Source: Fibrobacteria bacterium (GTDB lineage Bacteria > Fibrobacterota > Fibrobacteria > UBA11236). From it: DNA of 39,694 nucleotides. The stretch lies in assembly GCA_017881725.1 (NCBI GenBank), contig JADGQO010000214.1, forward strand, positions 1-39,694, written 5' to 3'. The position numbers were made by a program, and so were the translations under genes. Below the pieces are notes generated by a model. The model had not been told where the DNA came from. It did no database searches and saw only the letters and a list, made by a program, of their open reading frames with translations. Shown here in pieces: positions 16,414-24,604 of this stretch. The first letter of the stretch is position 1. Every line of letters starts with the position of its first letter.

Positions 16414-16772
16414 TTCCATCTCCTCTGTAATCGTAATCCCAGCCTAGGTGAAGAGGTACGTTGAAGCCCCTTTCCCGTCAAGAATCAAAAGCCCGATCCG
16501 GGGCGATCCGTTTTCAACCCATCATTTCCAATCTCAAATTTTCCCGGAATTCGAAACTAAAAGCCGAGAAATATGGATGTGATAAGAGTCGCATTCTATT
16601 TCCGCGAGGCGCTGGAAACCGGGACATTGACGGGAAAGGGGCTTCGATTTATCTATGCGCCCAGGGGAGACATCATGAGGCCCCTTGGGCGCCCCATAGG
16701 GCGGCCATCACCGGTATGACCATTTGATTTTGCGCGCGACCCGTGACAAAAGATTGTGAAGGCGGCCTAAAT
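16414..16772. other. Intergenic stretch without a supported gene
   Basis: About 360 bp between the UGA-containing lipoprotein gene and the divergent reductase. Short open frames here read as random sequence. It presumably holds the two divergent promoters; I could not assign them. Confidence 0.4.
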
Positions 16773-17915
16773 ATGCGATTGGCGATATATGGGGCCTATG
16801 GATTCAGCGGCCAATTGATTGGCCGGGCCTTGATCGATGCGGGTTTCCGACCTTTACTGGCCGGACGCGATGCCGCCAAGTTGGACGCGTTGAAAAACGC
16901 TTGGGCCCAAGGCCTGGAAATAATGGTCGTCGATCCCGAAAGCGCGAAAGATCTGGAAAACTTTTTTCCCCGCATCGACTTGCTGGTACAAACCGCCGGG
17001 CCTTACGCTGCCTTGCCGCCGGCCTTTGTCGATCGATGGGCCGCATGGGACGGGATTTCGTTGGATGTTTGCGGCGAATATTCGGTTGTCGAGGATGCGC
17101 TGCGACGCGTGGATCTCCAAACCCAGGCATGGCGAGGACTGCGCGTACCGGCCTGCGGCTTTGAATCGGTACCGGCTTTGTGGTTGGCGGAAACGCTCTT
17201 GAGCGATGGCTGGCGCGCGACCAAAATCAATTCCTATTACTCGCACACCGATTCCAGATTTTCTCCCGGCACGCGCGCCAGCGCGCGCCTGATCAGCGGG
17301 GAGCCGAAAAAATTATTCACCGAGGGAGCCTTGCGTATCGCCTCTCGCGACGAGTGGGTCGTGAATGTGGATTTGCCTGCGGGCTTTCCGGGCAAGGCGG
17401 CCTTGTTGAGTCCCTTGCCGGAAATCGTTTTGCTGCCACGTCGGTATGGCTTGCATGCATGCGCCAGCTATGCCCTGGTGTCGGAAGGGGCTGCCCGCTT
17501 TCTGGATACGGGCGCCGGTGGCGACGCCTCTCTGAATGCCGGAGTATCGCGCCGTCCGCGCACCCAGCCCACGGCGGCGGAACGGGCCAAGCACCTGTTC
17601 ACTGTTGCGCTCCAGGCCTGGAATGAAGAGGGGGAACTACGCGTCGCGAAATTGCATGGACGGGATCCCTATGGTTTTTCCGTTTGGTTGGTGCGGAGGC
17701 TAATCGAGATTCTGGTGAAGATGAAAATGGTGGATGGGTTTGATGGGTTGGAAAAATTGGATGGGTCGGAAAATCTGAAAACATTGGAACAGTTTAAAAA
17801 TAGGCCAAGCGGCCTGCTGACTCCGGATCAGATTTTCCCGGCTGCGATGGGATTACCTGAGGCGAAGGAAGCTCTGGGATTCCGATGGGAGGTTTGCGAG
17901 AAAACTTCTCCTTGA
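16773..17915 (+). CDS. Saccharopine dehydrogenase-like / trans-acting enoyl reductase-like protein
   Basis: I chose ATG at 16773 because the protein then begins directly with the NAD(P)-binding strand MRLAIYGAYGFSGQLIGRAL, the Rossmann GxxGxxG motif, followed by LLAGRDAAKLDAL. The 380-residue protein has the layout of saccharopine-dehydrogenase-like reductases: LVQTAGPYAALPP, DVCGEYSVVEDAL and CGFESVPALWLAE are typical of the first half. Relatives include enoyl reductases that act in trans on polyketide or lipid intermediates. It is convergent with, and only 11 bp from, the lipid/polyketide operon, so such a role is plausible but unproven. Near the C-terminus (17727-17775) a short repeat of GATGGGTT-type words adds a Gly/Asp/Leu/Lys-rich insertion. 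Confidence 0.8.
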   Translation: MRLAIYGAYGFSGQLIGRALIDAGFRPLLAGRDAAKLDALKNAWAQGLEIMVVDPESAKDLENFFPRIDLLVQTAGPYAALPPAFVDRWAAWDGISLDVCGEYSVVEDALRRVDLQTQAWRGLRVPACGFESVPALWLAETLLSDGWRATKINSYYSHTDSRFSPGTRASARLISGEPKKLFTEGALRIASRDEWVVNVDLPAGFPGKAALLSPLPEIVLLPRRYGLHACASYALVSEGAARFLDTGAGGDASLNAGVSRRPRTQPTAAERAKHLFTVALQAWNEEGELRVAKLHGRDPYGFSVWLVRRLIEILVKMKMVDGFDGLEKLDGSENLKTLEQFKNRPSGLLTPDQIFPAAMGLPEAKEALGFRWEVCEKTSP

Positions 17916-17926
17916 TTACACCCGTA

Positions 17927-19480
17927 TCATTGCGAGGGAGATGTCGCCAGGGTTATCTCGGCGGAAACCCAGGCTTGGATGATTTTCTCCTGGTTCGCGG
18001 AATCACCCCCCTGGTTCAATCCTACGATTTCCCGCACATCCAATTCCCTCCGCTTCACCCCGTCGACGACAAAGAAAAATCCTTTGCTCAAGCGCGAACC
18101 GGCTATGCAACCCCAATGGCGCCCATCGGGCCCGAACAGGATGGAGTCCTCCAGGACTAAATCGAAGGCATAAGTCTTTCCGGAAACGATGACCGATTCC
18201 TTTCCATTCCTGCGCGCGGGATAAGCCATTGCCCCACCGGCGCCGAATACCGGCGGTCCGGCCCAACTCTCCTCCGCGATTTTTTTTCCGTCCGCCAAAA
18301 CGCTCCAGACCGCGCCCGCCCTGGCCGCGAAGCCGATATGCGCCAGGTCCGCGCTGCGCCGGGGTCCGGAGATTTCGTCCCATGCAACGCTCGCTTCCCC
18401 GTCGAATACGAGAACCAATTTTTTGTCGGGTCGCACGGCGATATAGGTAGCTTGGTCGTTACCTCGAGAAAAAGTCAACGATCCGGGTCGGATGGACACG
18501 AACCCCCTTCGCTCGGGAACGCCGTCCTGCACGACGAATTCTTCACCGCCTGCCCGATCATCTCCGCCTATCCCGCCTTTACCATCTTCGCCAACTTCGC
18601 GGGCGACGAATGCGGTCGAGAGTTCGTCGGTACTGAAGGTCAAGTCGCGGATGCGCGCATAGGGTTTGCTTTCGATCCCTTCGATCACGGCATGCCAATT
18701 TTCCCGGCGGCGTCCGACATAGCCCAGGATATCGTTGCTGGGAGAGAAAATCATTTCGGTGATGGCGTCAAAGGCCGGACCGACTTTCCCATCATATACC
18801 GCGAAGGCCTGGTTGTCCCGGCGCATGGCATAGGCCAAATGTCCCTTGGGGTCGAAAGTCAATGATGCGATGCCATCGTAAAATGGTCCTGGCGATTGAT
18901 CGAGAACGACCGTGGTTTTATCCCCGCGCTGCGCCGCATAGGCGAAATGTTTTCCCTCCGAATCGAAGCGCAGCGATCCGGACAGGATGGCGTCGAATTC
19001 CGGGCCGACGTCTTGATCGACGACCACATGCCATTGTCCCTGCCGTTCCGCCGTGTAAGCCAAATGCTTGCCTACCGGCGAGAATCGCGCGTCACCGATT
19101 CCGTCCCAATCGCCGAGGCGTTGATCATTTCCGCCGTTACGGCCATTAGTGATCTTTGCCAGGCCATTCTGGACCTTGCGAACCTCTCGAACCGTTCCGA
19201 GGTTACGAACCATGTGCCATTGTCGATCGTCGCGGGCCGCATAGGCCCACTCTGTTCCATTTGGGCTCCAAGCGAAAGTCGACAAGGCTAGGCCGCGATG
19301 ACTTCCGATTTTTTCTCCGTCCACCCATACTTCCTGATGGGAACCGGATTGTTGGACCGTGACGCTGTGCCGTCTGTCGGGGGATTTGGAAGTCCAAATC
19401 AAAGTGGGCGCGCACCCGGAAAAAATTAGTGTGAGAATCATCGGCACGGCGTACGCGCAAAGGCGGGCAAGGCGGGCCAT
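17927..19480 (-). CDS. Beta-propeller (PD40/WD-like) lipoprotein
   Basis: I chose ATG at 19478-19480, preceded by GGAAGG, because it gives a clean lipoprotein signal MARLARLCAYAVPMILTLIF ending in LIFSGC. An in-frame GTG at 19561 would add 27 residues. The ~517-residue product contains at least five TolB/PD40-like blades, each with a FSPxGKHLAYxAxRxxxWHVVxD pattern and a following GPxFDAI turn (for example GPEFDAI, GPFYDGI, GPAFDAI). Such propellers bind proteins or cell-wall partners in the periplasm. It is the last gene of the eight-gene lipid/polyketide operon and follows the dehydratase gene closely. Its role there is unknown; it may scaffold or sense the product at the envelope. Confidence 0.85.
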   Translation of the reverse strand: MARLARLCAYAVPMILTLIFSGCAPTLIWTSKSPDRRHSVTVQQSGSHQEVWVDGEKIGSHRGLALSTFAWSPNGTEWAYAARDDRQWHMVRNLGTVREVRKVQNGLAKITNGRNGGNDQRLGDWDGIGDARFSPVGKHLAYTAERQGQWHVVVDQDVGPEFDAILSGSLRFDSEGKHFAYAAQRGDKTTVVLDQSPGPFYDGIASLTFDPKGHLAYAMRRDNQAFAVYDGKVGPAFDAITEMIFSPSNDILGYVGRRRENWHAVIEGIESKPYARIRDLTFSTDELSTAFVAREVGEDGKGGIGGDDRAGGEEFVVQDGVPERRGFVSIRPGSLTFSRGNDQATYIAVRPDKKLVLVFDGEASVAWDEISGPRRSADLAHIGFAARAGAVWSVLADGKKIAEESWAGPPVFGAGGAMAYPARRNGKESVIVSGKTYAFDLVLEDSILFGPDGRHWGCIAGSRLSKGFFFVVDGVKRRELDVREIVGLNQGGDSANQEKIIQAWVSAEITLATSPSQ

Positions 19481-19564
19481 GCCGGACCTTCCCAGGTCCG
19501 TAAGCACGGGGTCCATATCCAAGCCGAAGGCGTTTTCAACGCCAACATTTGATGGCGACACTCC

Positions 19565-20179
19565 TTACGGCATTTCCGGCAAAGGCGTTTTCATGACTCC
19601 CGTCATTTTTCCTTTGGCGACCAACCGGCCTTCCACGACGGCCTCCACATCGAAGCGGACGATGCTGTCCATGCGATGGGTTTTGCTCACCTTGAACTCC
19701 AGGCATTGCCCCGCGAAGACCGGCTCATGGAAGCGCAAGTCCACCGCGCCGCTCATGCCCGGATTGCTTTTGGGCTGCTTGCCGAACACGTCCAGGCAGG
19801 CGGAATTTTCGGGACGATAACCGGGATGCATGCGGTATTTTATTTCCAGGTTGCGCAGCGCGGATAGGATTTCCTCCGGATCCTTGCCGAGCTTTTCCCA
19901 GTAGTCCATGAAGAATTCCAGGATTTGCAAAAGCAAACAAGTTTGACCCATGCCTTCCTGCGTATAGATGCCGGGCCAGAGCATCAGGTCGGGAAAATGC
20001 CCGGCGAAAATTTCTTCGTTGGCGGACACCATGCGCTTGGCCCATAAGGTCGGCTGTTCCCCGCGCGCATAAGCCAGGATGCCGTCCACCATGAGCAAGG
20101 GACGCCGATGGGGTATGAGAAGTTGGATCACTTCGGCCCCCAGGATCAACTTTTTACGATTCGCTTCGACCGGATTCAT
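19565..20179 (-). CDS. FabZ-like 3-hydroxyacyl-ACP dehydratase
   Basis: This 204-residue hot-dog protein has the FabZ landmarks: LIPHRRPLLMVDGI at 21-34, GHFPDLMLWPGIYTQEGMGQ at 60-79 with the catalytic His61 and Glu75, and a final strand VEGRLVAKGKMTGV. Ordinary FabZ is about 150 residues; the extra ~50 residues form an insertion after the central helix (about 92-120) and a slightly longer N-terminus. It removes water from a 3-hydroxyacyl-ACP. It follows the FabG-like gene by 13 bp and matches a reductive cycle of condensation, ketoreduction and dehydration. The size suggests a specialised rather than housekeeping dehydratase. Confidence 0.88.
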   Translation of the reverse strand: MNPVEANRKKLILGAEVIQLLIPHRRPLLMVDGILAYARGEQPTLWAKRMVSANEEIFAGHFPDLMLWPGIYTQEGMGQTCLLLQILEFFMDYWEKLGKDPEEILSALRNLEIKYRMHPGYRPENSACLDVFGKQPKSNPGMSGAVDLRFHEPVFAGQCLEFKVSKTHRMDSIVRFDVEAVVEGRLVAKGKMTGVMKTPLPEMP

Positions 20180-20192
20180 GACTTCGCCTTTT

Positions 20193-20939
20193 TCAACCCG
20201 TTAGTCCTCCGTCCACGACGATGATCTGTCCGATGATATAAGCGGCGGCTTCGGAGGCCAGGAAAACCACCACGTCCGCGACTTCACGCGCTTCGCCGAA
20301 ACGGCCCAGGGGAATGCGCTTCTTCGTTTCCTCCGCGAGCCGCCTATCCATGCGAGCCGCCATGCCGGTGGCCAGGAGGCCCGGCGCCACCGCGTTGACG
20401 CGGATGCCCAGGGGAGCCAATTCGGAACCCAGGGTTTTAGTCAAGGCCAAGAGCCCGCCCTTGGACGCGGCATAATTGGATTGGCCCGGGCTGGAATGCA
20501 ATCCGGCGATCGATCCGACATTGATGATCGCCCCTTGTTTGTTCACCAACATGGATTTCACCGCCGCTCGGCAGCAATGGAAGGCGCCGTCCAGATTGAC
20601 CGATTGGGTTTCCGTCCAATCCTCGCGGGTCAAGGTCGCGAATAAGCTGTCGCGGACCACGCCGGCATTGTTCACCAGCACGTCCAAGCGCCCGCGCGCC
20701 CGCACAATGGACTCCACGGCGGCCTGTACTTTGTCCGGCTGACGTACATCAAATGGGCACAGTTCACCCGCGCCACCCGCCTCCTGGATGGCCGCCAAGG
20801 TTTCCTCCGCCTTGTCCGTCCGGTTGTGGAAACCCACGTAGACGAAGGCGCCCGTTTTGGCGAACGCCACGGCGATGGCGCGCCCCAACCCGCGTGACGC
20901 GCCCGTGACCAGTACCGTACGTGTTACCGGGGCGGTCAT
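20193..20939 (-). CDS. fabG: FabG-like 3-oxoacyl-ACP reductase (SDR)
   Basis: ATG at 20937-20939 overlaps the stop of the upstream GcvT-like gene (ATGA), which shows translational coupling. The 248-residue classical short-chain dehydrogenase has the cofactor motif TGASRGLG at 12-19, NNAG at 90-93, and the catalytic Ser143, Tyr156 and Lys160 (SNYAASKGG). IRVNAVAPGLLATGM and a final IVVDGGLTG are typical of FabG. It reduces a 3-ketoacyl-ACP with NADPH. An upstream extension of the frame exists but it lies inside the neighbouring gene and reads as repeat shadow. Confidence 0.93.
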   Translation of the reverse strand: MTAPVTRTVLVTGASRGLGRAIAVAFAKTGAFVYVGFHNRTDKAEETLAAIQEAGGAGELCPFDVRQPDKVQAAVESIVRARGRLDVLVNNAGVVRDSLFATLTREDWTETQSVNLDGAFHCCRAAVKSMLVNKQGAIINVGSIAGLHSSPGQSNYAASKGGLLALTKTLGSELAPLGIRVNAVAPGLLATGMAARMDRRLAEETKKRIPLGRFGEAREVADVVVFLASEAAAYIIGQIIVVDGGLTG

Positions 20940-22108
20940 TGCGGCCACCCGTGGATCAGGGATGGGAAAACTTTTTCGCCGCGGCCGGCGTAGGTATGCC
21001 GCTGCGGGTCCACGAAGAGGCTGCGGTTGTTGATGGCCGGAGCGGAAATGATGCGGGCCGGAGAGGCTGTACCCGGTGAGGCAATGGCCGGCGCGGTCAT
21101 GTCCTGGGAGGCGATAGCCCGGGCGGTGACGCCCTGTTCGTTTATGCCAATTATGCCAATTAGGCCAATTAGGCCGATTAGGCCGGTTATGCCCGGCATG
21201 CATTCCACCGGCACATCCGAATACGCCCAATCGCGATCCACCAGCGCCAGGCCCAGCCACTCTTTCCGATCGAAGGAATATCCCGTATTCAGCAATATTC
21301 CGACATCCCGATTTTCGATGCGCACGCGATCGCCATTTTTCATTTCCGCCGTCGCAGCCACGAGCACGGCGCGATGCGTGTAGTGTTTTCGCCTTTCCAA
21401 TAAGGCGGCGGAACCGGGGTAGGTTTTTTTATACGAAACCCGCCATTGTAATTGGAGCTCCAAGGGCGTGACATCGCCAATCGCATCCGCATGGATATTA
21501 AAAACGAAATTCTCCAGGGCGCATAGCCGCAGCGCCTCGGCGCCGACGTTTTCCAAATCGAAAACTTTTCCGATTTTCAAAATCCGCTCCCGCCATTTGT
21601 CAGCCTGGTCGCGCGGGATTAGCAGTTCATAGGAAAATTCTCCCGTGGCGCTGGTGCGGAAGCAGGTGAAATCCTCGCCGTGATAAAAGGCTGAGAATGG
21701 AAGCCCGATGATTTCGGTGGAAATGACTTCCGACAGCAATTCCCAGGCATAGGGGCCGTTGAGCGAAAGCAGCGAATGATCGGATGTGAGATCCGTAATG
21801 CGAATTTCCTCTTCGGAATTTTGACTTGTCCGTAGGTATTCAGTCAGGCCGATCGCGGTCAACCCTTCCGCGAGCAGAAGGAAATCTTCGCCATCGGCGC
21901 ATACGAAAACATCGGCGAGGGGATTGCCATCATCATTCAGGAACAGGGTTTGTTGCATTTGCCCATCCCGGATGAAGAGATCGCAAGGGCAGATGCGATT
22001 GAGCAGGGACTCGACGCTTTTTCCCGCCAGGCGTAGGCAAACGCGGCCAGGCAATTCGGACAGGGCCACGGCCAACCGGATGGCGCGGACTTCAGTTTCA
22101 AGCGACAT
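20936..22108 (-). CDS. GcvT/YgfZ-like folate-fold protein
   Basis: This 390-residue protein resembles the aminomethyltransferase (GcvT) / YgfZ family: DLTSDHSLLSLNGPYAWELL, TGEFSYELLIPRDQADKW and VGAEALRLCALE are typical of the folate-binding domain. The segment KKTYPGSAALLERR aligns with the KGCYxGQE motif of YgfZ but has Thr in place of Cys. After the C-terminal barrel (GYSFDRKEWLGLALVDRDWA) comes a low-complexity tail: a Gly-Leu-Ile tandem run (from the 9-bp repeat at 21141-21194) and an Ala/Ile/Ser/Pro-rich stretch, then a last 30 residues that look structured. GcvT proteins move one-carbon units on tetrahydrofolate. In this operon it may methylate or otherwise modify a chain, but nothing shows that. 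Overlaps the ACP gene by 11 bp. Confidence 0.78.
   Translation of the reverse strand: MSLETEVRAIRLAVALSELPGRVCLRLAGKSVESLLNRICPCDLFIRDGQMQQTLFLNDDGNPLADVFVCADGEDFLLLAEGLTAIGLTEYLRTSQNSEEEIRITDLTSDHSLLSLNGPYAWELLSEVISTEIIGLPFSAFYHGEDFTCFRTSATGEFSYELLIPRDQADKWRERILKIGKVFDLENVGAEALRLCALENFVFNIHADAIGDVTPLELQLQWRVSYKKTYPGSAALLERRKHYTHRAVLVAATAEMKNGDRVRIENRDVGILLNTGYSFDRKEWLGLALVDRDWAYSDVPVECMPGITGLIGLIGLIGIIGINEQGVTARAIASQDMTAPAIASPGTASPARIISAPAINNRSLFVDPQRHTYAGRGEKVFPSLIHGWPQ
21141..21194 (-). repeat. Six 9-bp tandem repeats within the GcvT-like gene
   Basis: Units on the plus strand are TTTATGCCA, ATTATGCCA, ATTAGGCCA, ATTAGGCCG, ATTAGGCCG and GTTATGCCC. The 9-bp period keeps the frame and encodes a Gly-Leu-Ile/Gly-Ile-Ile run. 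The near-identical units suggest recent expansion by slippage. Confidence 0.85.
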
Positions 22109-22403
22109 GCGCGTCCGCCTTCGGTTGGGATAATACCAGATCGGCCAAGGTATTCAGGGATCGCATCGAACCCGTCAATAGATAAGGTGCGGCCTCCGGG
22201 ACCTTCACGCCGAATTCCGTTTCCAGGAATACGACCAGCTCCACGGCGTCCAGCGAGTCCAACCCGAAGCCGCTGCCGAACAAGGCCACGTCCGGATCCA
22301 TTTCTTCCGGCGCCCTGTCGATTTGCAGCCGTTCAATCAACGCGCCGCGCAATTTATCCAGCACAACCCGCCGGGCGGCGATGTGCTCGCGAATTCCATT
22401 CAT
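22098..22403 (-). CDS. Acyl carrier protein
   Basis: I chose ATG at 22401-22403 because AAGGA lies upstream and the resulting 101-residue protein has normal ACP size; longer frames would run into the ketosynthase gene. The phosphopantetheine site GLDSLDAVELVVFLE is intact with the modifiable Ser, followed by a helix and TLADLVL. This ACP carries the growing chain for the ketosynthase encoded 16 bp upstream. It overlaps the GcvT-like gene by 11 bp. The slightly long N-terminus and central loop suggest a dedicated ACP rather than the housekeeping one. Confidence 0.92.
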   Translation of the reverse strand: MNGIREHIAARRVVLDKLRGALIERLQIDRAPEEMDPDVALFGSGFGLDSLDAVELVVFLETEFGVKVPEAAPYLLTGSMRSLNTLADLVLSQPKADAHVA

Positions 22404-22419
22404 CCCAGATTCCTTTTGA

Positions 22420-24585
22420 TTACAATCGTGACAATATAATCGCGCAAGTGACCGAGCGACCTTGCGCGTCGGCCACCAGAACGGTTTCTGATTTTCCTTC
22501 CCGCAACCATTGGACGGCCGCGAGAAAGGCCAGGGCGGACGTAAAGGCGGGTCCGTTTCCAAACGCCGGTTCCGGATCCACTATGGTTTTTTCCGGACAA
22601 TAATTTTGCAATCCCGATCCGAAGGCGACCGCGATTTTTTTTTCCTCGCAGGCGGCGGAACGGCAGGCCATGGCCACCGCCTCCGCAAATCGTCCCCGGC
22701 CGGCCAACCCCCACCCCGCGACCTCAATGGACATAGCCCTGGGCCCGGAATCATCCGCCTTGGAAAGTACCGCGCAAGCCGCGCCTTCCCCGGTTTGGAA
22801 ACCCGTCTCCCCCTCTCCGCCCAAATCGAATTCATCCAAGCCGCCGGCCACGAGGCAATCGGCGTCGTTCCGATTCCGGAGCCAGTCAGCGGCGTAAATC
22901 ATGGCGGCGAGTCCGCATCCGGATCCCGTACTGACCGTGCTGAGCGGCCCTCCCAGCGCAAGCAACTTGGAGCAGGTGCCAGCCGGAGCGTTCAAAACCA
23001 TGCGCGAGAATGCGGTAGTGGACAAACGGGGCAAGCCGTTTACCTGGATGCTTTTGTCCAGCGCGCGGGAACTTTCCGGCGAAGGGTAATTGATGCCCAT
23101 CATCAATCCCATCCTGTCGTTGCGGGTTTTCTTCACCCTCAATCCCGCATCATCCATGGCCAGGCGCGTCGCGGCGGTCAAGAAGCGCGAGGACGGATCC
23201 AATCCACGCGGATCGATATTCGGCGCATGCTCGGACCAGGAGAACTCCGGAACCCGGCCCGCATTGATGCGGCGGCCTGCGCGGATGGCCGGCAGGATGG
23301 CTTTCGCATCCCATCCATGCGGACCAATCGCTCCGACGCCCGTGACGCGCACGGATTTTTTCCCGGTAACCGCAACGGCAACCGCGTCTTCCGATGCGGA
23401 CAGCCTTTCCGTTGCGGCCAGGCCGACCACTACCGCGGCGTTGGCCCCGCCGAAAGCGGAGTTGGTGCATACGGAATATTCTCCGACATGCGGCCTGGGC
23501 TTCGGGGCGAAAACCGGATCCGCGGGCGCATGCTTGCGCGCCGTCGTGTAATGCAAGGTGGGCGGCACGGCCTGGGCCCGCATGGACAACAAGGTCACCA
23601 GCAGTTCCAGCACGCCGCAGGCTCCTTGCGCATGCCCCAAATAACTTTTCGTAGAGCTGACCGGAATTTCCCGCGCCCGGTCTCCGAACACGTTCAAAAG
23701 GGCGCGCCACTCCGCCGGATCATTGGCCGAAGTCCCCGTACCATGCGCGTTAACATAGGCGATTTTTTCCGGCGTGAGTCCCGCATGTTCCAGCGCGCCG
23801 GATATGGCCCGCGCCACGCCCGCGCCGGTAGGGTCCGGCGAGGTTTCATGAAAAGCATCCCCGGATAATCCGTACCCGGCCAAGCGGCCAAAAACTTCGA
23901 TGCCCTGTCGCCGTGCGCCGCGGCGCCGCGACACTACGGTGTCGGGCGCCGGGTGCCGGGCGGTGGAGGAGTTTTCCAAAACCAGGAAGCCCGATCCCTC
24001 TCCCAAAGTGGTGCCGAAGGGAAGGCTGAAGGGCGCGCATTTCCCCTCGCTCAGGACGCCTAGGGAATTGAAACCCGCCAGCATGGTCGGGTTCAACACA
24101 TCCGTGCCGCCCGCCAGCACCGCATCCGCGAACCCTTGGCGCAACAAGTCCATGGCCAGGCCCAGGGCATTGGTCGACGAGGAACACGCCGTCGACACCG
24201 TCAGCGCCGGCCCCTCCAGGCCCAAACGCGCCGCCAGGGTTTCCGTCATGACATGCAGCGGCTGCTTGAAATCGCCCAAGCTGGTTCCCAACACCAAAGC
24301 GATCCGGTGGCGCGGTATTCCAGAGTCGTCGAGCCCGGCCATGTTCCAAGCTTCCCGGGCCGCGTCCAAAGCGAATTCCAGGTTGAGATCGGTTATGGAA
24401 ATCCCCGCGAATGCAATCGAATTCCGATCCGGAACCATCCCGGCGATTTTGGATTTGAAGTCTTCGGCGGAAAAGCGTTCGATGTTCCGGATGCCGTCCA
24501 ACCCCGCCGCGATTCCGGACCAAAGCGCCGGGATTCCACGTCCGAGCGCGCAAACGGAGCCCATACCGGTGATGACGGCATCCAT
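22420..24585 (-). CDS. Single-chain ketosynthase with a second, degenerate ketosynthase domain
   Basis: ATG at 24583-24585 begins MDAVITGMGSVCALG, a typical FabF start; a TTG three codons upstream is possible. Residues 1-~400 form a complete beta-ketoacyl synthase with the nucleophile Cys134 (VSTACSSS), His281 (NAHGTGTSANDP), Lys313 and His318 (TKSYLGHAQGA), and the C-terminal NSAFGGANAA. Residues ~410-721 are a second thiolase-fold domain starting VRVTGVGAIGPHG. It has VSTGSGCG in the nucleophile region, so Ser555 replaces the Cys, and it lacks the HGTGT motif. This is a KS plus chain-length-factor-like (KS-beta) arrangement, normally two separate genes, in one chain of 721 residues. It condenses malonyl units on the ACP encoded next. 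The product length and type are unknown. Confidence 0.92.
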   Translation of the reverse strand: MDAVITGMGSVCALGRGIPALWSGIAAGLDGIRNIERFSAEDFKSKIAGMVPDRNSIAFAGISITDLNLEFALDAAREAWNMAGLDDSGIPRHRIALVLGTSLGDFKQPLHVMTETLAARLGLEGPALTVSTACSSSTNALGLAMDLLRQGFADAVLAGGTDVLNPTMLAGFNSLGVLSEGKCAPFSLPFGTTLGEGSGFLVLENSSTARHPAPDTVVSRRRGARRQGIEVFGRLAGYGLSGDAFHETSPDPTGAGVARAISGALEHAGLTPEKIAYVNAHGTGTSANDPAEWRALLNVFGDRAREIPVSSTKSYLGHAQGACGVLELLVTLLSMRAQAVPPTLHYTTARKHAPADPVFAPKPRPHVGEYSVCTNSAFGGANAAVVVGLAATERLSASEDAVAVAVTGKKSVRVTGVGAIGPHGWDAKAILPAIRAGRRINAGRVPEFSWSEHAPNIDPRGLDPSSRFLTAATRLAMDDAGLRVKKTRNDRMGLMMGINYPSPESSRALDKSIQVNGLPRLSTTAFSRMVLNAPAGTCSKLLALGGPLSTVSTGSGCGLAAMIYAADWLRNRNDADCLVAGGLDEFDLGGEGETGFQTGEGAACAVLSKADDSGPRAMSIEVAGWGLAGRGRFAEAVAMACRSAACEEKKIAVAFGSGLQNYCPEKTIVDPEPAFGNGPAFTSALAFLAAVQWLREGKSETVLVADAQGRSVTCAIILSRL

Positions 24586-24604
24586 AGGATTCAATCGCTT
24601 CCGG

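Noticed and set aside
20940..21260. An N-terminal extension of the FabG-like protein rich in Pro, Asn, Trp and His
   Set aside because: It is the shadow of the 9-bp repeat and the 3' end of the GcvT-like gene; ATG 20939 gives a normal FabG length and an ATGA overlap.
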